Of a stretch of 33,981 nucleotides of DNA, positions 1-14,040 are shown one piece after another. The stretch is from assembly GCF_009916105.1 (NCBI RefSeq), contig NZ_JAAAXQ010000033.1, forward strand, positions 1 through 33,981, written 5' to 3'. The notes below the pieces were generated by a model, which worked only from the letters and a program-made list of their open reading frames with translations, was not told the DNA's origin and searched no databases. Origin of the DNA: Streptomyces sp. GC420. GTDB taxonomy: Bacteria > Actinomycetota > Actinomycetes > Streptomycetales > Streptomycetaceae. Positions within the stretch are counted from its first letter, which is position 1. Every line of letters starts with the position of its first letter. The position numbers and the translations under genes were made by a program.

Positions 1-1541
<1,541 letters not shown>

Positions 1542-1701
1542 GGCGCTGTCCGGGCACTTACGGTGGCCCCCCGCCGTTCACACTGTGCGCGCGGGGGGAG
1601 GTACCGTTCCCCGGGAGCGGCCAACCGCCGCGCGCACACCCATAGTTCACAGCCCACCAGAAAGCCGGAGCACGGCACCGCACGAGACGGAGTGGCACCG
1701 G

Positions 1702-2586
1702 ATGCAGCACGCAGTGGGGGCTCCGCTGCCGCCGCCCCACGAGCCCGGCCGCGGACCCGCGGACGGCTGGGCGCCGGTGGCCCAGCACCCCGGCTCCCCG
1801 GGGCACCACCCGGGGCATCACCCGCCTCCCCAGGGCCCGCCGCCCGGCGTCCCGCAGGGTCCGCCGCCGCCCGCGGGACCTCCGGCGCAGGCCCCCGGCG
1901 GCTGGAACGGCGCCCCGCCGCAGCAGGCACCGCCCACCCGGGACGCCACCGGGCACGTCACCCTGCCGCCCGGCGGCCCCGTCCCGCTGCCGCATCCCGC
2001 GCAGGCACCGGCCCACAGCGGCACCGGCAACGCCACGCTCGCCGTGCTGCTCATCGGCCCGGCGGGCGCAGGCAAGACCAGCGTCGCCCGCTACTGGGCC
2101 GAGCACCGCAGCGTGCCGACGGCCAGCATCAGCCTCGACGACGTGCGGGAATGGGTGCGCTCCGGATTCGCCGATCCGCAGTCCGGATGGAACGACCACT
2201 CCGAGGCGCAGTATCGTCTCGCCCGTCGTACCTGCGGCTTCGCCGCCCGCAACTTCCTGGCCAACGGCATCTCCTGCATCCTCGACGACGCCGTCTTCCC
2301 GGACCGGCCGGTGGTCGGCCTCGGCGGCTGGAAACGGCATGTCGGGCCCGGGCTGCTGCCCGTCGTGCTGCTGCCGGGACTGGAGATCGTCCTGGAGCGC
2401 AACGCGGAGCGCAGCGGCAACCGGCGGCTCGGTGACGAGGAGGTCGCCCGCATCCACGGCCGGATGGCCGGGTGGTACGGCTCGGGGCTGCCGATCATCG
2501 ACAACTCCTCGCTCGACGTGCCGTCGACGGCGCGGATGCTGGACGAGGTCCTGGCCCGGAGCATCGCCAGCCCGCCGGCCTGGTGA
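1702..2586 (+). CDS. P-loop kinase-like protein with proline-rich N-terminus
   Basis: Cytoplasmic ATP-binding protein of unknown substrate, 294 residues. Residues 1-110 are low-complexity, rich in Pro, Gly, His and Gln, and probably disordered. Residues 111-285 form an AAA_33/zeta-toxin-like P-loop domain with Walker A GPAGAGKTS at 119-127, an Asp pair in SLDD at 144-147, a second pair in ILDD at 193-196, and an Arg-rich lid-like stretch LERNAERSGNRRLGDEEV at 231-248. The domain resembles small-molecule or nucleotide phosphotransferases; the actual acceptor cannot be read from the sequence. The ATG at 1702 was chosen because upstream codons run into the aroQ shadow, although no strong ribosome site precedes it. 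It lies 160 bp after aroQ. I infer synteny with Streptomyces homologues from memory only. Confidence 0.8.
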   Translation: MQHAVGAPLPPPHEPGRGPADGWAPVAQHPGSPGHHPGHHPPPQGPPPGVPQGPPPPAGPPAQAPGGWNGAPPQQAPPTRDATGHVTLPPGGPVPLPHPAQAPAHSGTGNATLAVLLIGPAGAGKTSVARYWAEHRSVPTASISLDDVREWVRSGFADPQSGWNDHSEAQYRLARRTCGFAARNFLANGISCILDDAVFPDRPVVGLGGWKRHVGPGLLPVVLLPGLEIVLERNAERSGNRRLGDEEVARIHGRMAGWYGSGLPIIDNSSLDVPSTARMLDEVLARSIASPPAW

Positions 2587-2666
2587 CGCCCGCGCCGCCC
2601 ACCGCCCCGGCCGTGCCCCGCGGGGACCCTCCGGGGGTGCGGGCGGCCGGCGCGCGAGGCCCGCGA

Positions 2667-2702
2667 GCGCGACCGAGGGGGCGGGGCCCCGCTCGGCCGC
2701 GC
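2667..2702 (+). terminator. GC-rich hairpin after the P-loop gene
   Basis: An 11-bp stem with one mismatch (2667-2677 with 2692-2702) encloses a GC-rich loop that can pair further. There is no U-tract. It lies 80 bp after the P-loop gene and just before the next promoter, so it may end upstream transcription. Confidence 0.35.
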
Positions 2703-2730
2703 TCGACAGGCCGGATCCCGCGAAGGCTCT

Positions 2731-2736
2731 TAGGCT
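2731..2736 (+). promoter_or_regulatory. -10 element of a probable leaderless promoter for the M24 homologue
   Basis: TAGGCT, a classic Streptomyces -10 hexamer, ends 6 bases before the ATG at 2743. Transcription would therefore start at or next to the A of the start codon. No ribosome site is seen. The -35 is poor. Confidence 0.45.
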
Positions 2737-2742
2737 CGGGCC

Positions 2743-3849
2743 ATGTCAGAGGTGTACGCGACGCGACGCACACGGCTGCGGGACCGGTGCCTGTCCACCG
2801 GGAGCACGGCCGCCCTGGTGTCCCGCCCGGCGAATGTCCGCTATCTCACGGGGGCCGCCCCCGCGGGCGCGGCTCTGCTGGTCGGCCCCGAGGAGGACAC
2901 GCTGCTGTGCGCGAGTCCGCCCTCCGGTGAACCCGCGGAGGGCCGGCCCGACGAACTGCTGCGGCTGATGGTGCTGCCGGCGCCGGACGGCGACCCCGCC
3001 GTGGCCGCCGCCGATCTCGCCGCGGCCTCGGGCGTCGATTCCCTCGCCGTGGAGGAGCACCACCTCACCGTCGCCCGGCACCGGGCGCTCGCCTCCGTGG
3101 CGCCGGGCACCGCGCTCGCCGACCTGGGCACCGCGGTCGAGCAGCTCCGCCTCGTCAAGGACGAGGAGGAGATCGCCTGCCTGCGCATCGCCGCAGAGAT
3201 CGCCGACCAGGCACTGGGCGAGCTGCTGGAGTCGATCCTCGTGGGCCGTACGGAACGTCACCTGGCGCTGGAGCTGGAGCGCAGGCTGGTGGACCACGGT
3301 GCCGACGGCCCGGCTTTCCCCACGTCCGTCGCCACCGGGCCGAACGCCGGGCGGATCGGTCACGGCCCCAGCGACCGCCGGGTCGAGGAAGGCGATCTCC
3401 TCTCCGTGTGCATGGGAGCGAACTACCGCGGCTACCGCTGCGAGATCGGCCGCACCTTCGTCATCGGCACCACCCCCGCCGACTGGCAGATCGAGCTGTA
3501 CGATCTCGTCTTCGCCGCTCAGCGGGCCGCCAGGGAGTCCCTGGCCCCGGGCACGGAGTGCCGCCACGTGGACCTCGCCGCCCGGCAGCTGCTGGCCGCA
3601 GCGGGGCACGAGGAGGGTCTGGCGCCTGTCACGGGACACGGGGTGGGGCTCGAAATCGACGAGGACCCGCAGCTGTCCCCTTCGGCCATGGGTAAACTGG
3701 ACGCTTGCGTGCCGGTCACCGTCGAACCGGGGGTCCACCTCCCGGGCCGGGGCGGGGTCCGGATCGCTGACACGCTCGTCGTGCGCCCCGAGGCGGACGG
3801 CGGACCGGAGCTACTCACCATCACGACCAAGGAGCTGCTCGCGCTGTAG
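2743..3849 (+). CDS. M24 peptidase (Xaa-Pro aminopeptidase-like) with substituted metal ligands
   Basis: 368 residues with the pita-bread fold of aminopeptidase P/prolidase: a creatinase-like N-domain (about 1-130) and an M24 domain (about 135-365). The gene sits directly before efp, as PepP/PepQ genes do in many bacteria. The usual M24 ligand set is Asp, Asp, His, Glu, Glu. Aligning motifs by eye gives Cys223 for the first Asp ([11 protein letters not shown]), Glu234 for the second (CEIGRTF), His299 kept (GHGVGL), Glu328 kept (VTVEPG) and Ala342 for the last Glu (GVRIADT). The second active-site His is replaced by Asp306 (EIDEDP), while His207 in the substrate pocket remains. A normal two-metal peptidase centre is therefore unlikely; it may be a pseudoenzyme, a one-metal enzyme or a binding protein. 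No ribosome site precedes the ATG, consistent with a leaderless mRNA. Confidence 0.85.
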   Translation: MSEVYATRRTRLRDRCLSTGSTAALVSRPANVRYLTGAAPAGAALLVGPEEDTLLCASPPSGEPAEGRPDELLRLMVLPAPDGDPAVAAADLAAASGVDSLAVEEHHLTVARHRALASVAPGTALADLGTAVEQLRLVKDEEEIACLRIAAEIADQALGELLESILVGRTERHLALELERRLVDHGADGPAFPTSVATGPNAGRIGHGPSDRRVEEGDLLSVCMGANYRGYRCEIGRTFVIGTTPADWQIELYDLVFAAQRAARESLAPGTECRHVDLAARQLLAAAGHEEGLAPVTGHGVGLEIDEDPQLSPSAMGKLDACVPVTVEPGVHLPGRGGVRIADTLVVRPEADGGPELLTITTKELLAL

Positions 3850-3916
3850 CGGTATCGGCCGCGGCGCGCGGGGCCCTGGGTCGTCCACCAGCGTCACTCC
3901 AGGAGAATCCGCAACC

Positions 3917-4483
3917 GTGGCCACCACGAACGACCTCAAGAACGGCATGGTGCTCAAGCTCGACGCGGGCCAGCTGTGGTCCGTCGTCGAGTTCCAGCAC
4001 GTCAAGCCCGGCAAGGGCCCGGCCTTCGTGCGCACCAAGCTCAAGAACGTGCTGTCCGGCAAGGTCGTCGACAAGACCTTCAACGCCGGTGTGAAGGTCG
4101 AGACGGCCAACGTCGACAAGCGCGGCATGCAGTACTCGTACAAGGACGGCGAGTCCTTCGTGTTCATGGACATGGACACCTACGACCAGGTCTTCGTCTC
4201 CCCCGAGGTCGTCGGCGACAACGCCGACTACCTGCTCGAGGGCTTCGAGGCCGTCGTCGCGATGTACGAGGGCAACCCGCTCTACATCGAGCTCCCCGCC
4301 GCGGTCGAGCTCGTCGTCGAGTACACCGAGCCGGGTGTGCAGGGCGACCGCTCCACCGGCGGCACCAAGCCTGCCAAGCTGGAGACCGGCGCCACCATCG
4401 GTGTGCCGCTGTTCATCACCACCGGTGAGAAGATCAAGGTCGACACCCGCTCCGGCGAGTACCTCGGTCGGGTGAACAGCTAA
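3917..4483 (+). CDS. efp: Elongation factor P
   Basis: Translation factor that enters the ribosomal E site and relieves stalling at polyproline. The 188-residue length and three beta-barrel domains are typical. The tip loop near residues 31-36 reads KPGKGPAF. The palindromic PGKGP form is the one known in actinobacteria, where the tip lysine is thought to act without modification, and no epmA/epmB-type modification gene is visible nearby. The start is the GTG at 3917, preceded by AGGAG at 3901-3905. The stop is 2 bases before nusB, so the two genes are co-transcribed. Confidence 0.97.
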   Translation: MATTNDLKNGMVLKLDAGQLWSVVEFQHVKPGKGPAFVRTKLKNVLSGKVVDKTFNAGVKVETANVDKRGMQYSYKDGESFVFMDMDTYDQVFVSPEVVGDNADYLLEGFEAVVAMYEGNPLYIELPAAVELVVEYTEPGVQGDRSTGGTKPAKLETGATIGVPLFITTGEKIKVDTRSGEYLGRVNS

Positions 4484-4485
4484 CC

Positions 4486-4920
4486 GTGGCTGCCCGCAAC
4501 AAGGCACGCAAGCGCGCCTTTCAGATCCTCTTCGAGGCCGACCAGCGCGGCGTGGACGTGCAGACGGTCCTCGCGGACTGGATCCGGCACTCGCGGAACG
4601 ACACCCGGCAGCCGCCGGTCGGTGAGTACACGATGCAGCTGGTCGAGGGGTACGCGAAGTACGCGGACCGCATCGACGAGCTGATCTCCACCTACGCGGT
4701 GGACTGGACGCTGGACCGGATGCCGGTCGTCGACCGGAACATCCTGCGGCTGGGGGCGTACGAACTGCTGTGGGAGGACGAGACGCCCGACGCCGTCGCC
4801 ATGGACGAGGCCGTGCAGCTCGCCAAGGAGTTCTCCACCGACGAGTCGCCGTCCTTCGTCAACGGCATGCTCGGCAGGTTCAAGAACCTGAAGCCCTCGC
4901 TGCGCAGGGACGAGCAGTAG
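4486..4920 (+). CDS. nusB: Transcription antitermination protein NusB
   Basis: All-helical 144-residue protein that, with NusE (S10), binds boxA RNA in antitermination complexes on rRNA operons. Family features include the N-terminal ARNKARKRAFQILFEAD, the central MPVVDRNILRLGAYELL and the C-terminal VNGMLGRF. It begins with GTG 2 bases after the efp stop. Its own stop is followed by a long perfect hairpin, so it is the last gene of the pepP-like/efp/nusB unit. Confidence 0.96.
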   Translation: MAARNKARKRAFQILFEADQRGVDVQTVLADWIRHSRNDTRQPPVGEYTMQLVEGYAKYADRIDELISTYAVDWTLDRMPVVDRNILRLGAYELLWEDETPDAVAMDEAVQLAKEFSTDESPSFVNGMLGRFKNLKPSLRRDEQ

Positions 4921-5000
4921 CGAGCGGCGCACCGTCGCCCGTGGAGCCGCACCGGGGTCCCGCCCGGACCGGGCGACGGGGAGCGAATACGGCGACGAGT

Positions 5001-5046
5001 ACGGCGAAGGGCCCGGAACGCATCAGCGTTCCGGGCCCTTCGCCGT
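5001..5046 (+). terminator. 21-bp perfect hairpin between convergent nusB and bldD
   Basis: 5001-5021 pairs without mismatch with 5026-5046 around the tetraloop ATCA. It lies 80 bp after the nusB stop and 70 bp beyond the bldD stop on the other strand, so it can serve both. It has no U-tract, as is usual in Streptomyces. Confidence 0.8.
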
Positions 5047-5117
5047 TGTCCGCGCTGCTCACAGCCGTCAACGCGCGTTGACTTTGGAGGCACGTTTCTG
5101 CTGTGGTGCCGCAGCGC

Positions 5118-5621
5118 TCAGCCGGCGTCCTCGTGCTGGACGGCGCGACGCGCGTCGGCGTCCAGCACGCCCCAGCTGATCAGCTGCTCGGTCAGGACCG
5201 AGGGCGACTGGTCGTAGATGACGGCGAGAGTGCGCAGATCGTCCTGGCGGATCGAGAGCACCTTGCCGTTGTAGTCACCGCGCTGCGACTGGATCGTCGC
5301 GGCGTAGCGCTGCAGCGGGCCCGCCTTCTCGGCCGGCACATGGGCCAGGCGCTCCAGGTCGAGGACGAGCTTCGGCGGGGGCTCGGCCGCGCCGCCGGGA
5401 GTCGTGCCGGGCAGCAACTCCTGCACCGGGACCCCGTAGAAGTCCGCCAGCTCGGCGAGGCGCTGCACGGTCACGGCGCGGTCGCCGCGCTCGTACGACC
5501 CCACCACGACCGCCTTCCAGCGCCCCTGGGACTTCTCCTCCACGCCGTGGAGTGAAAGGCCCTGCTGCGTGCGGATCGCGCGGAGCTTGGCCCCGAGCTG
5601 TTTGGCGTATTCGCTGGACAT
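5118..5621 (-). CDS. bldD: BldD, c-di-GMP-dependent repressor of development
   Basis: Master regulator that represses sporulation genes during vegetative growth; c-di-GMP drives its dimerisation. The 167-residue product has an N-terminal XRE-type HTH (about 6-70; GLSLHGVEEKSQGRWK and SYERGDRAV). The C-terminal domain carries the c-di-GMP signature RGD at 114-116, then eight residues, then RQDD at 125-128, all intact. Residues 71-85 form the Pro/Gly/Glu linker. The ATG at 5621 follows GGGGAG. The gene is convergent with nusB and divergent from the pyr cluster. The promoter contains a consensus BldD box, which fits the known autorepression of bldD. Confidence 0.97.
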   Translation of the reverse strand: MSSEYAKQLGAKLRAIRTQQGLSLHGVEEKSQGRWKAVVVGSYERGDRAVTVQRLAELADFYGVPVQELLPGTTPGGAAEPPPKLVLDLERLAHVPAEKAGPLQRYAATIQSQRGDYNGKVLSIRQDDLRTLAVIYDQSPSVLTEQLISWGVLDADARRAVQHEDAG

Positions 5622-5667
5622 ATGGCTCCCCGGACGCTTATCAACAGGCGGCTGCGCCGCGTGGCTG

Positions 5668-5687
5668 GTAACTCACTGTGAGGTTAC
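5668..5687. promoter_or_regulatory. Second inverted repeat at the bldD transcription start
   Basis: The 11-bp palindrome CTCACTGTGAG (5672-5682) is flanked by GTAAC (5668-5672) and GTTAC (5683-5687). It adjoins the BldD box and covers the predicted start of transcription. It could extend the BldD operator or bind a second factor. Confidence 0.45.
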
Positions 5688-5710
5688 GCAGCGTGACTTG
5701 GGTGCGTCAA
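5681..5710 (-). promoter_or_regulatory. bldD promoter
   Basis: On the minus strand, -35 TTGACG (5705-5710) and -10 TAACCT (5681-5686) are 18 bp apart. Transcription would start near 5673, giving a leader of about 50 bases. Confidence 0.65.
5684..5697 (+). promoter_or_regulatory. BldD box in its own promoter
   Basis: The 14 bases match the published BldD consensus tnACnC(A/T)GnGTnAn at every fixed position, centred on A5690. The site overlaps the -10 and spacer of the bldD promoter, so binding would block polymerase. The match is seen directly; autorepression is established for bldD in Streptomyces. Confidence 0.75.
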
Positions 5711-5768
5711 GCCGAATGGTCCTGCCCGGCACTCCCGGGGACGCCGCTCCGGCCCCCGCGGCAGCCCC

Positions 5769-5777
5769 TGATACGGT
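5769..5777 (+). promoter_or_regulatory. Candidate extended -10 of the pyr operon promoter
   Basis: TGATACGGT fits an extended -10 (TGn plus TACGGT at 5772-5777) with a start near 5784. No good -35 is seen. The resulting leader of about 60 bases is too short for a Bacillus-type attenuator. Confidence 0.35.
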
Positions 5778-5807
5778 AAGGAGCGTAAGTCAAGACGTCC
5801 TTTAAGG

Positions 5808-6431
<624 letters not shown>

Positions 6432-6518
6432 CTCCCCCCGTAACGAACCCAGCGGTCCGTACGGGGTGCGCCCGCGCGCCCGCATGCCTTGAACCACCAC
6501 ACACCGGAGCAGACCCAG

Positions 6519-7523
6519 ATGCCGCTCTTCCCCGGGGGCAATCCCCGGACTCCCGGTCACCTGATCTCGGCCGCCGACCTCACCCGCGACGACGCCGTTC
6601 TCATCCTCGACACCGCCGAGGAGATGGCCCGCCTCGCCGACAGGCCCATCAAGAAGCTGCCCGCCCTGCGCGGCCGTACGATCGTCAACCTCTTCTTCGA
6701 GGACTCCACCCGCACCAGGATCTCGTTCGAGGCCGCAGAGAAGCGGCTCTCCGCCGACGTCATCAACTTCGCCGCCAAGGGATCCTCCGTGTCCAAGGGC
6801 GAGTCCCTCAAGGACACCGCCCAGACGCTGGAGGCGATGGGCGTGGACGCCGTCGTCATCCGGCACGGAGCCTCCGGCGCCCCCTACCGGCTGGCGACCT
6901 CCGGATGGATCGACGCCGCCGTCGTCAACGCCGGCGACGGCACCCACCAGCACCCCACGCAGGCCCTGCTCGACGCCTTCACCATGCGCCGCAGGCTCGT
7001 CGGCCGCGACGCCGGCCTCGGCCAGGACCTCGCCGGCCGGCGCATCACCATCGTCGGCGACGTGCTGCACAGCCGGGTCGCCCGCTCCAACGTCGACCTG
7101 CTGAACACCCTCGGCGCCCAGGTCACGCTGGTCGCGCCGCCCACCCTGCTGCCCGTCGGCGTCGAGGCCTGGCCCTGCGAGGTGAGCTACGACCTCGACT
7201 CCGTGCTGCCCAAGTCCGACGCCGTGATGATGCTGCGCGTGCAGCGCGAACGCATGAACGCCGCGTTCTTCCCCACCGAGCGGGAGTACTCGCGCCGCTA
7301 CGGGCTCGACGGCCTGCGCATGGCGCGGATGCCCGGGCACGCCATCGTGATGCACCCCGGCCCCATGGTCCGCGGCATGGAGATCACCGCCGAGGTCGCC
7401 GACTCCGAGCGCTGCACCGTCGTGGAGCAGGTCGCCAACGGCGTCTCCATCCGCATGGCCGTCCTGTACCTGCTGCTGGGCGGCTCCGACTCCGCCGCCA
7501 ACGCCCGTACCGAGGAGAAGTAA
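6519..7523 (+). CDS. pyrB: Aspartate carbamoyltransferase catalytic subunit
   Basis: Joins carbamoyl phosphate and aspartate to form carbamoyl aspartate. The carbamoyl-phosphate motif [13 protein letters not shown] lies near residues 64-76 and [10 protein letters not shown] near 145. The PMVRGMEI block near 280 is the usual C-terminal loop. I chose the ATG at 6519 (334 residues), which has GGAG about 10 bases upstream. An in-frame TTG at 6489 would add 10 residues with no ribosome site. An 87-bp gap separates it from pyrR. No pyrI regulatory subunit is present, as in other Gram-positive bacteria; the next gene starts 4 bases after its stop. Confidence 0.96.
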   Translation: MPLFPGGNPRTPGHLISAADLTRDDAVLILDTAEEMARLADRPIKKLPALRGRTIVNLFFEDSTRTRISFEAAEKRLSADVINFAAKGSSVSKGESLKDTAQTLEAMGVDAVVIRHGASGAPYRLATSGWIDAAVVNAGDGTHQHPTQALLDAFTMRRRLVGRDAGLGQDLAGRRITIVGDVLHSRVARSNVDLLNTLGAQVTLVAPPTLLPVGVEAWPCEVSYDLDSVLPKSDAVMMLRVQRERMNAAFFPTEREYSRRYGLDGLRMARMPGHAIVMHPGPMVRGMEITAEVADSERCTVVEQVANGVSIRMAVLYLLLGGSDSAANARTEEK

Positions 7524-7527
7524 GAAC

Positions 7528-8814
7528 ATGAGCAAGACCCTGATCCGCGGCGCGAGGGTGCTGGGCGGCGAGCAGCAGGACGTACTCGTCGACGGCGGGA
7601 CCGTCGCCGAGGTCGGCACCGGCCTCGACGCCGGCGGCGCGACGGTCGTCGATGCCGCGGGCCTGATCCTGCTGCCCGGCCTGGTCGACCTGCACACCCA
7701 TCTGCGCGAGCCCGGCCGGGAGGACTCCGAGACCGTCCTGACCGGCACCCGCGCCGCAGCCGTCGGCGGCTTCACCGCCGTGCACGCCATGGCCAACACC
7801 TTCCCCGTCGCCGACACCGCCGGCGTCGTCGAGCAGGTCTGGCGGCTCGGCCGCGAGCACGGCTACTGCGACGTCCAGCCGGTCGGCGCCGTCACCGTCG
7901 GCCTGGAGGGCAGGCAGCTCGCCGAACTGGGCGCCATGCACGACTCGGCCGCCGGCGTGAAGGTCTTCTCCGACGACGGCAAGTGCGTCCACGACGCCGT
8001 GATCATGCGCCGCGCCCTGGAGTACGTGAAGGCCTTCGACGGCGTGGTCGCCCAGCACGCCCAGGAACCCCGTCTCACCGAGGGCGCCCAGATGAACGAG
8101 GGCGTCGTCTCCGCCGAACTCGGCCTCGGCGGCTGGCCCGCCGTCGCCGAGGAGTCGATCATCGCCCGCGACGTGCTGCTCGCCGCGCACGTCGGCTCCC
8201 GCGTGCACATCTGCCACCTGTCCACCGCGGGCTCCGTGGAGATCGTCCGCTGGGCCAAGTCCAAGGGCTGGAACGTCACCGCCGAGGTCACCCCGCACCA
8301 CCTCCTCCTCACCGACGAGCTGGTCCGCACCTACGACCCCGTCTACAAGGTCAACCCGCCGCTGCGCACCGAGGCGGACGTGATGGCGCTGCGCGAGGCA
8401 CTCGCCGACGGCACCATCGACTGCGTCGCCACCGACCACGCCCCGCACCCGCACGAGGACAAGGACTGCGAGTGGGCCGCCGCCGCCATGGGCATGGTCG
8501 GTCTGGAGACCGCGCTGTCCGTCGTGCAGCAGACCATGGTCGAGACCGGTCTGCTGGACTGGGCGGGCGTCGCCGACCGCATGTCCTTCCGCCCCGCGCA
8601 GATCGGCCGCCTGGAGGGCCACGGCCGGCCCGTCTCGGCTGGTGAGCCCGCCAACCTCACCCTGGTCGATCCGTCATACCGTGGAGTGGTGGACCCCGCG
8701 GACTTCGCCTCCCGCAGCCGCAACAGCCCCTACAGGGGCCGTGAGCTGCCGGGACGCGTCACCCACACCTTCCTGCGGGGCCGGGCGACGGTCGTGGACG
8801 GGAAGCTGGCGTGA
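7528..8814 (+). CDS. pyrC: Dihydroorotase, class I
   Basis: Zinc amidohydrolase that cyclises carbamoyl aspartate to dihydroorotate. The 428-residue product has the HxH metal motif [10 protein letters not shown] near residue 54. [10 protein letters not shown] near 145-154 places an Asp where some family members use a carboxylated lysine. Further blocks are [10 protein letters not shown], the substrate loop KVNPPLR and the catalytic ATDHAPHP near 300. The ATG lies 4 bases after the pyrB stop. Its stop overlaps the start of the next gene (GTGA). Confidence 0.97.
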   Translation: MSKTLIRGARVLGGEQQDVLVDGGTVAEVGTGLDAGGATVVDAAGLILLPGLVDLHTHLREPGREDSETVLTGTRAAAVGGFTAVHAMANTFPVADTAGVVEQVWRLGREHGYCDVQPVGAVTVGLEGRQLAELGAMHDSAAGVKVFSDDGKCVHDAVIMRRALEYVKAFDGVVAQHAQEPRLTEGAQMNEGVVSAELGLGGWPAVAEESIIARDVLLAAHVGSRVHICHLSTAGSVEIVRWAKSKGWNVTAEVTPHHLLLTDELVRTYDPVYKVNPPLRTEADVMALREALADGTIDCVATDHAPHPHEDKDCEWAAAAMGMVGLETALSVVQQTMVETGLLDWAGVADRMSFRPAQIGRLEGHGRPVSAGEPANLTLVDPSYRGVVDPADFASRSRNSPYRGRELPGRVTHTFLRGRATVVDGKLA

Positions 8815-9383
8815 CACCTGCACTGATGAATCCGGCCTGGACGGCCGCGCAGCAGCAGTCGGCGGAGGTGACGGACTGGGCCGCCCGCATCGCCTGGCTG
8901 GCCGGGCTGCTGCTCTTCGTCGCCCTCCTGTACTGGCTCATGCGGCAGGGCTGGAAGTGGCGCGGCGCCCTCCAGTCCGACCTGCCCGCCCTGCACCGGG
9001 CGCCCGGCGCCCTCGGCGAGCCGAAGCTCACCATGACCGGCCGCTACCACGGCTCCACCACCGCCGGACAGTGGCTCGACCGCATCGTCGCCCACGGCCT
9101 CGGCACCCGCAGCCGGGTCGAGCTGACCCTGACCGACGAGGGCCTGAACGTCGTACGGCCCGGTGCCGCCGACTTCTTCGTACCGGCCACCGCGCTGCGC
9201 GGCGCCAGGCTCGACAAGGGCATCGCGGGCAAGGTCCTCGCCGAGGGCGGACTGCTGGTCGTCACCTGGGAGCACGGCGACCGCCTGATCGACTCCGGCT
9301 TCCGCTCCGACCGCGCCGCCGAGCACATCGCGTGGGCCGAAGCCATCACCACCCTGCACAACACGACGGAAGGCGCACGATGA
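8811..9383 (+). CDS. Single-pass membrane protein embedded in the pyr operon
   Basis: 190 residues with one predicted membrane helix at about 26-44 ([18 protein letters not shown]). A cytoplasmic PH-like domain of about 140 residues follows, including [16 protein letters not shown]. The gene starts with GTG overlapping the pyrC stop, and its own stop overlaps the carA ATG, so it is firmly locked into the operon. A homologous membrane protein occupies the same place in Mycobacterium tuberculosis (Rv1382). Its function is unknown; it might anchor or organise the pathway enzymes at the membrane, but nothing in the sequence proves this. Confidence 0.88.
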   Translation: MTPALMNPAWTAAQQQSAEVTDWAARIAWLAGLLLFVALLYWLMRQGWKWRGALQSDLPALHRAPGALGEPKLTMTGRYHGSTTAGQWLDRIVAHGLGTRSRVELTLTDEGLNVVRPGAADFFVPATALRGARLDKGIAGKVLAEGGLLVVTWEHGDRLIDSGFRSDRAAEHIAWAEAITTLHNTTEGAR

Positions 9384-10541
9384 CGACCTCCACCAGGGGC
9401 ACCGGGAAGGTGCCCGCAGTACTCGTCCTGGAGGACGGCCGCACCTTCCGGGGCCGCGCGTACGGAGCCGTGGGGGAGACCTTCGGCGAGGCCGTGTTCT
9501 CCACCGGCATGACCGGCTACCAGGAGACCCTCACCGACCCCTCGTACCACCGCCAGGTCGTCGTCATGACCGCCCCGCACGTCGGCAACACCGGCGTCAA
9601 CGACGAGGACCCCGAGTCCAGGAGGATCTGGGTCGCCGGCTACGTCGTCCGCGACCCCGCCCGGGTCCCCTCGAACTGGCGCTCGCGGCGCTCGCTGGAC
9701 GAGGAACTGGCCGCCCAGGGCGTCGTCGGCATCTCCGGCATCGACACCCGCGCCCTGACCCGCCACCTGCGCGAGCGCGGCGCGATGCGCGTCGGCATCT
9801 TCTCCGGCGACGCCGTCGGGGGCGAGGAGGAACTGCTCGCCAAGGTCCTCCGCGCCCCGCAGATGAAGGGCGCGGACCTGGCCGCGGAGGTGGCCACCAC
9901 CGAGCCGTACGTCGTCCCCGCCATCGGCCCCGACGGCGCGGCCGTCCCGGTCGGCACGGCGAAGTACACCGTCGCCGCCGTGGACCTCGGCATCAAGGGC
10001 ATGACCCCGCACCGCATGGCCGAACGCGGCATCGAGGTGCACGTCCTGCCCGCCACCGCCACGCTGGACGAGGTGTACGCCGTCGCACCCGACGGGGTGT
10101 TCTTCTCCAACGGCCCCGGCGACCCCGCCACCGCCGACGGGCCCGTCTCCGTCATGCGCGGCGTGCTGGAGCGCGGCACCCCGCTGTTCGGTATCTGCTT
10201 CGGCAACCAGATCCTCGGCCGGGCGCTCGGCTTCGGCACATACAAGCTGAAGTACGGCCACCGTGGCATCAACCAGCCCGTGCAGGACCGCACGACCGGC
10301 AAGGTCGAGGTCACCGCGCACAACCACGGCTTCGCCGTGGACGCCCCGCTCGACGCGGTCTCCGAGACCCCGTTCGGGCGTGTCGAGGTCTCCCACGTCT
10401 GCCTGAACGACAACGTGGTGGAAGGCCTCCAGTGCCTCGACAAGCCGGCGTTCAGCGTCCAGTACCACCCCGAAGCGGCAGCGGGACCCCATGACGCCGC
10501 CTACCTGTTCGACCGCTTCGTTTCCCTGATGGAGGGCCAGC

Positions 10542-10549
<8 letters not shown>
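9380..10549 (+). CDS. carA: Carbamoyl-phosphate synthase small subunit
   Basis: Glutamine amidotransferase subunit that hydrolyses glutamine and passes ammonia to CarB. The 389-residue product has a class I GATase domain in its second half. The nucleophile Cys lies in [10 protein letters not shown], with the remaining His and Glu of the triad in [12 protein letters not shown] near the C-terminus. The N-terminal domain reads [14 protein letters not shown] and [15 protein letters not shown]. The ATG sits in an ATGA overlap with the previous stop and has GGAAGG upstream. It overlaps carB by 8 bases. The product supplies both pyrimidine and arginine synthesis. Confidence 0.97.
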
Positions 10550-13853
<3,304 letters not shown>

Positions 13854-13860
13854 GGCCACC

Positions 13861-13888
13861 GAGGGGGACACCGAACGGTGTCCCCCTT
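13861..13888 (+). terminator. Hairpin directly after carB
   Basis: An 11-bp perfect stem (13862-13872 with 13877-13887), extended by a G-T pair, has the tetraloop GAAC and ends in TT. It begins 8 bases after the carB stop. It would end or thin transcription before pyrD. Confidence 0.75.
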
Positions 13889-13924
13889 GCCGGAGGCCCG
13901 GTTCCCCGGGGCCCTGAAGCCTCT

Positions 13925-14040
13925 GCCGACAGCCGACAGCCGACAGCCGACAGCCGACAGCCGACAGCCGACAGCCGACAGCCGACAGCCGACAGCCGAC
14001 AGCCGACAGCCGACAGCCGACAGCCGACAGCCGACAGCCG
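13925..14040. repeat. Perfect tandem heptamer array, 16.6 copies of GCCGACA
   Basis: Sixteen identical 7-base units plus four bases of a seventeenth fill 13925-14040 with no mismatch. A 7-base period is not a multiple of 3, and no credible gene crosses it; long minus-strand frames through the array are artefacts of the repeat. GTCGGC at 14049-14054, just past the end, can pair with any unit. The array lies between the carB hairpin and pyrD. Confidence 0.97.

Noticed and set aside
1577..1588. Half match to the BldD box upstream of the P-loop gene
   Set aside because: Only the first half and centre fit; the second half lacks the required T and A.
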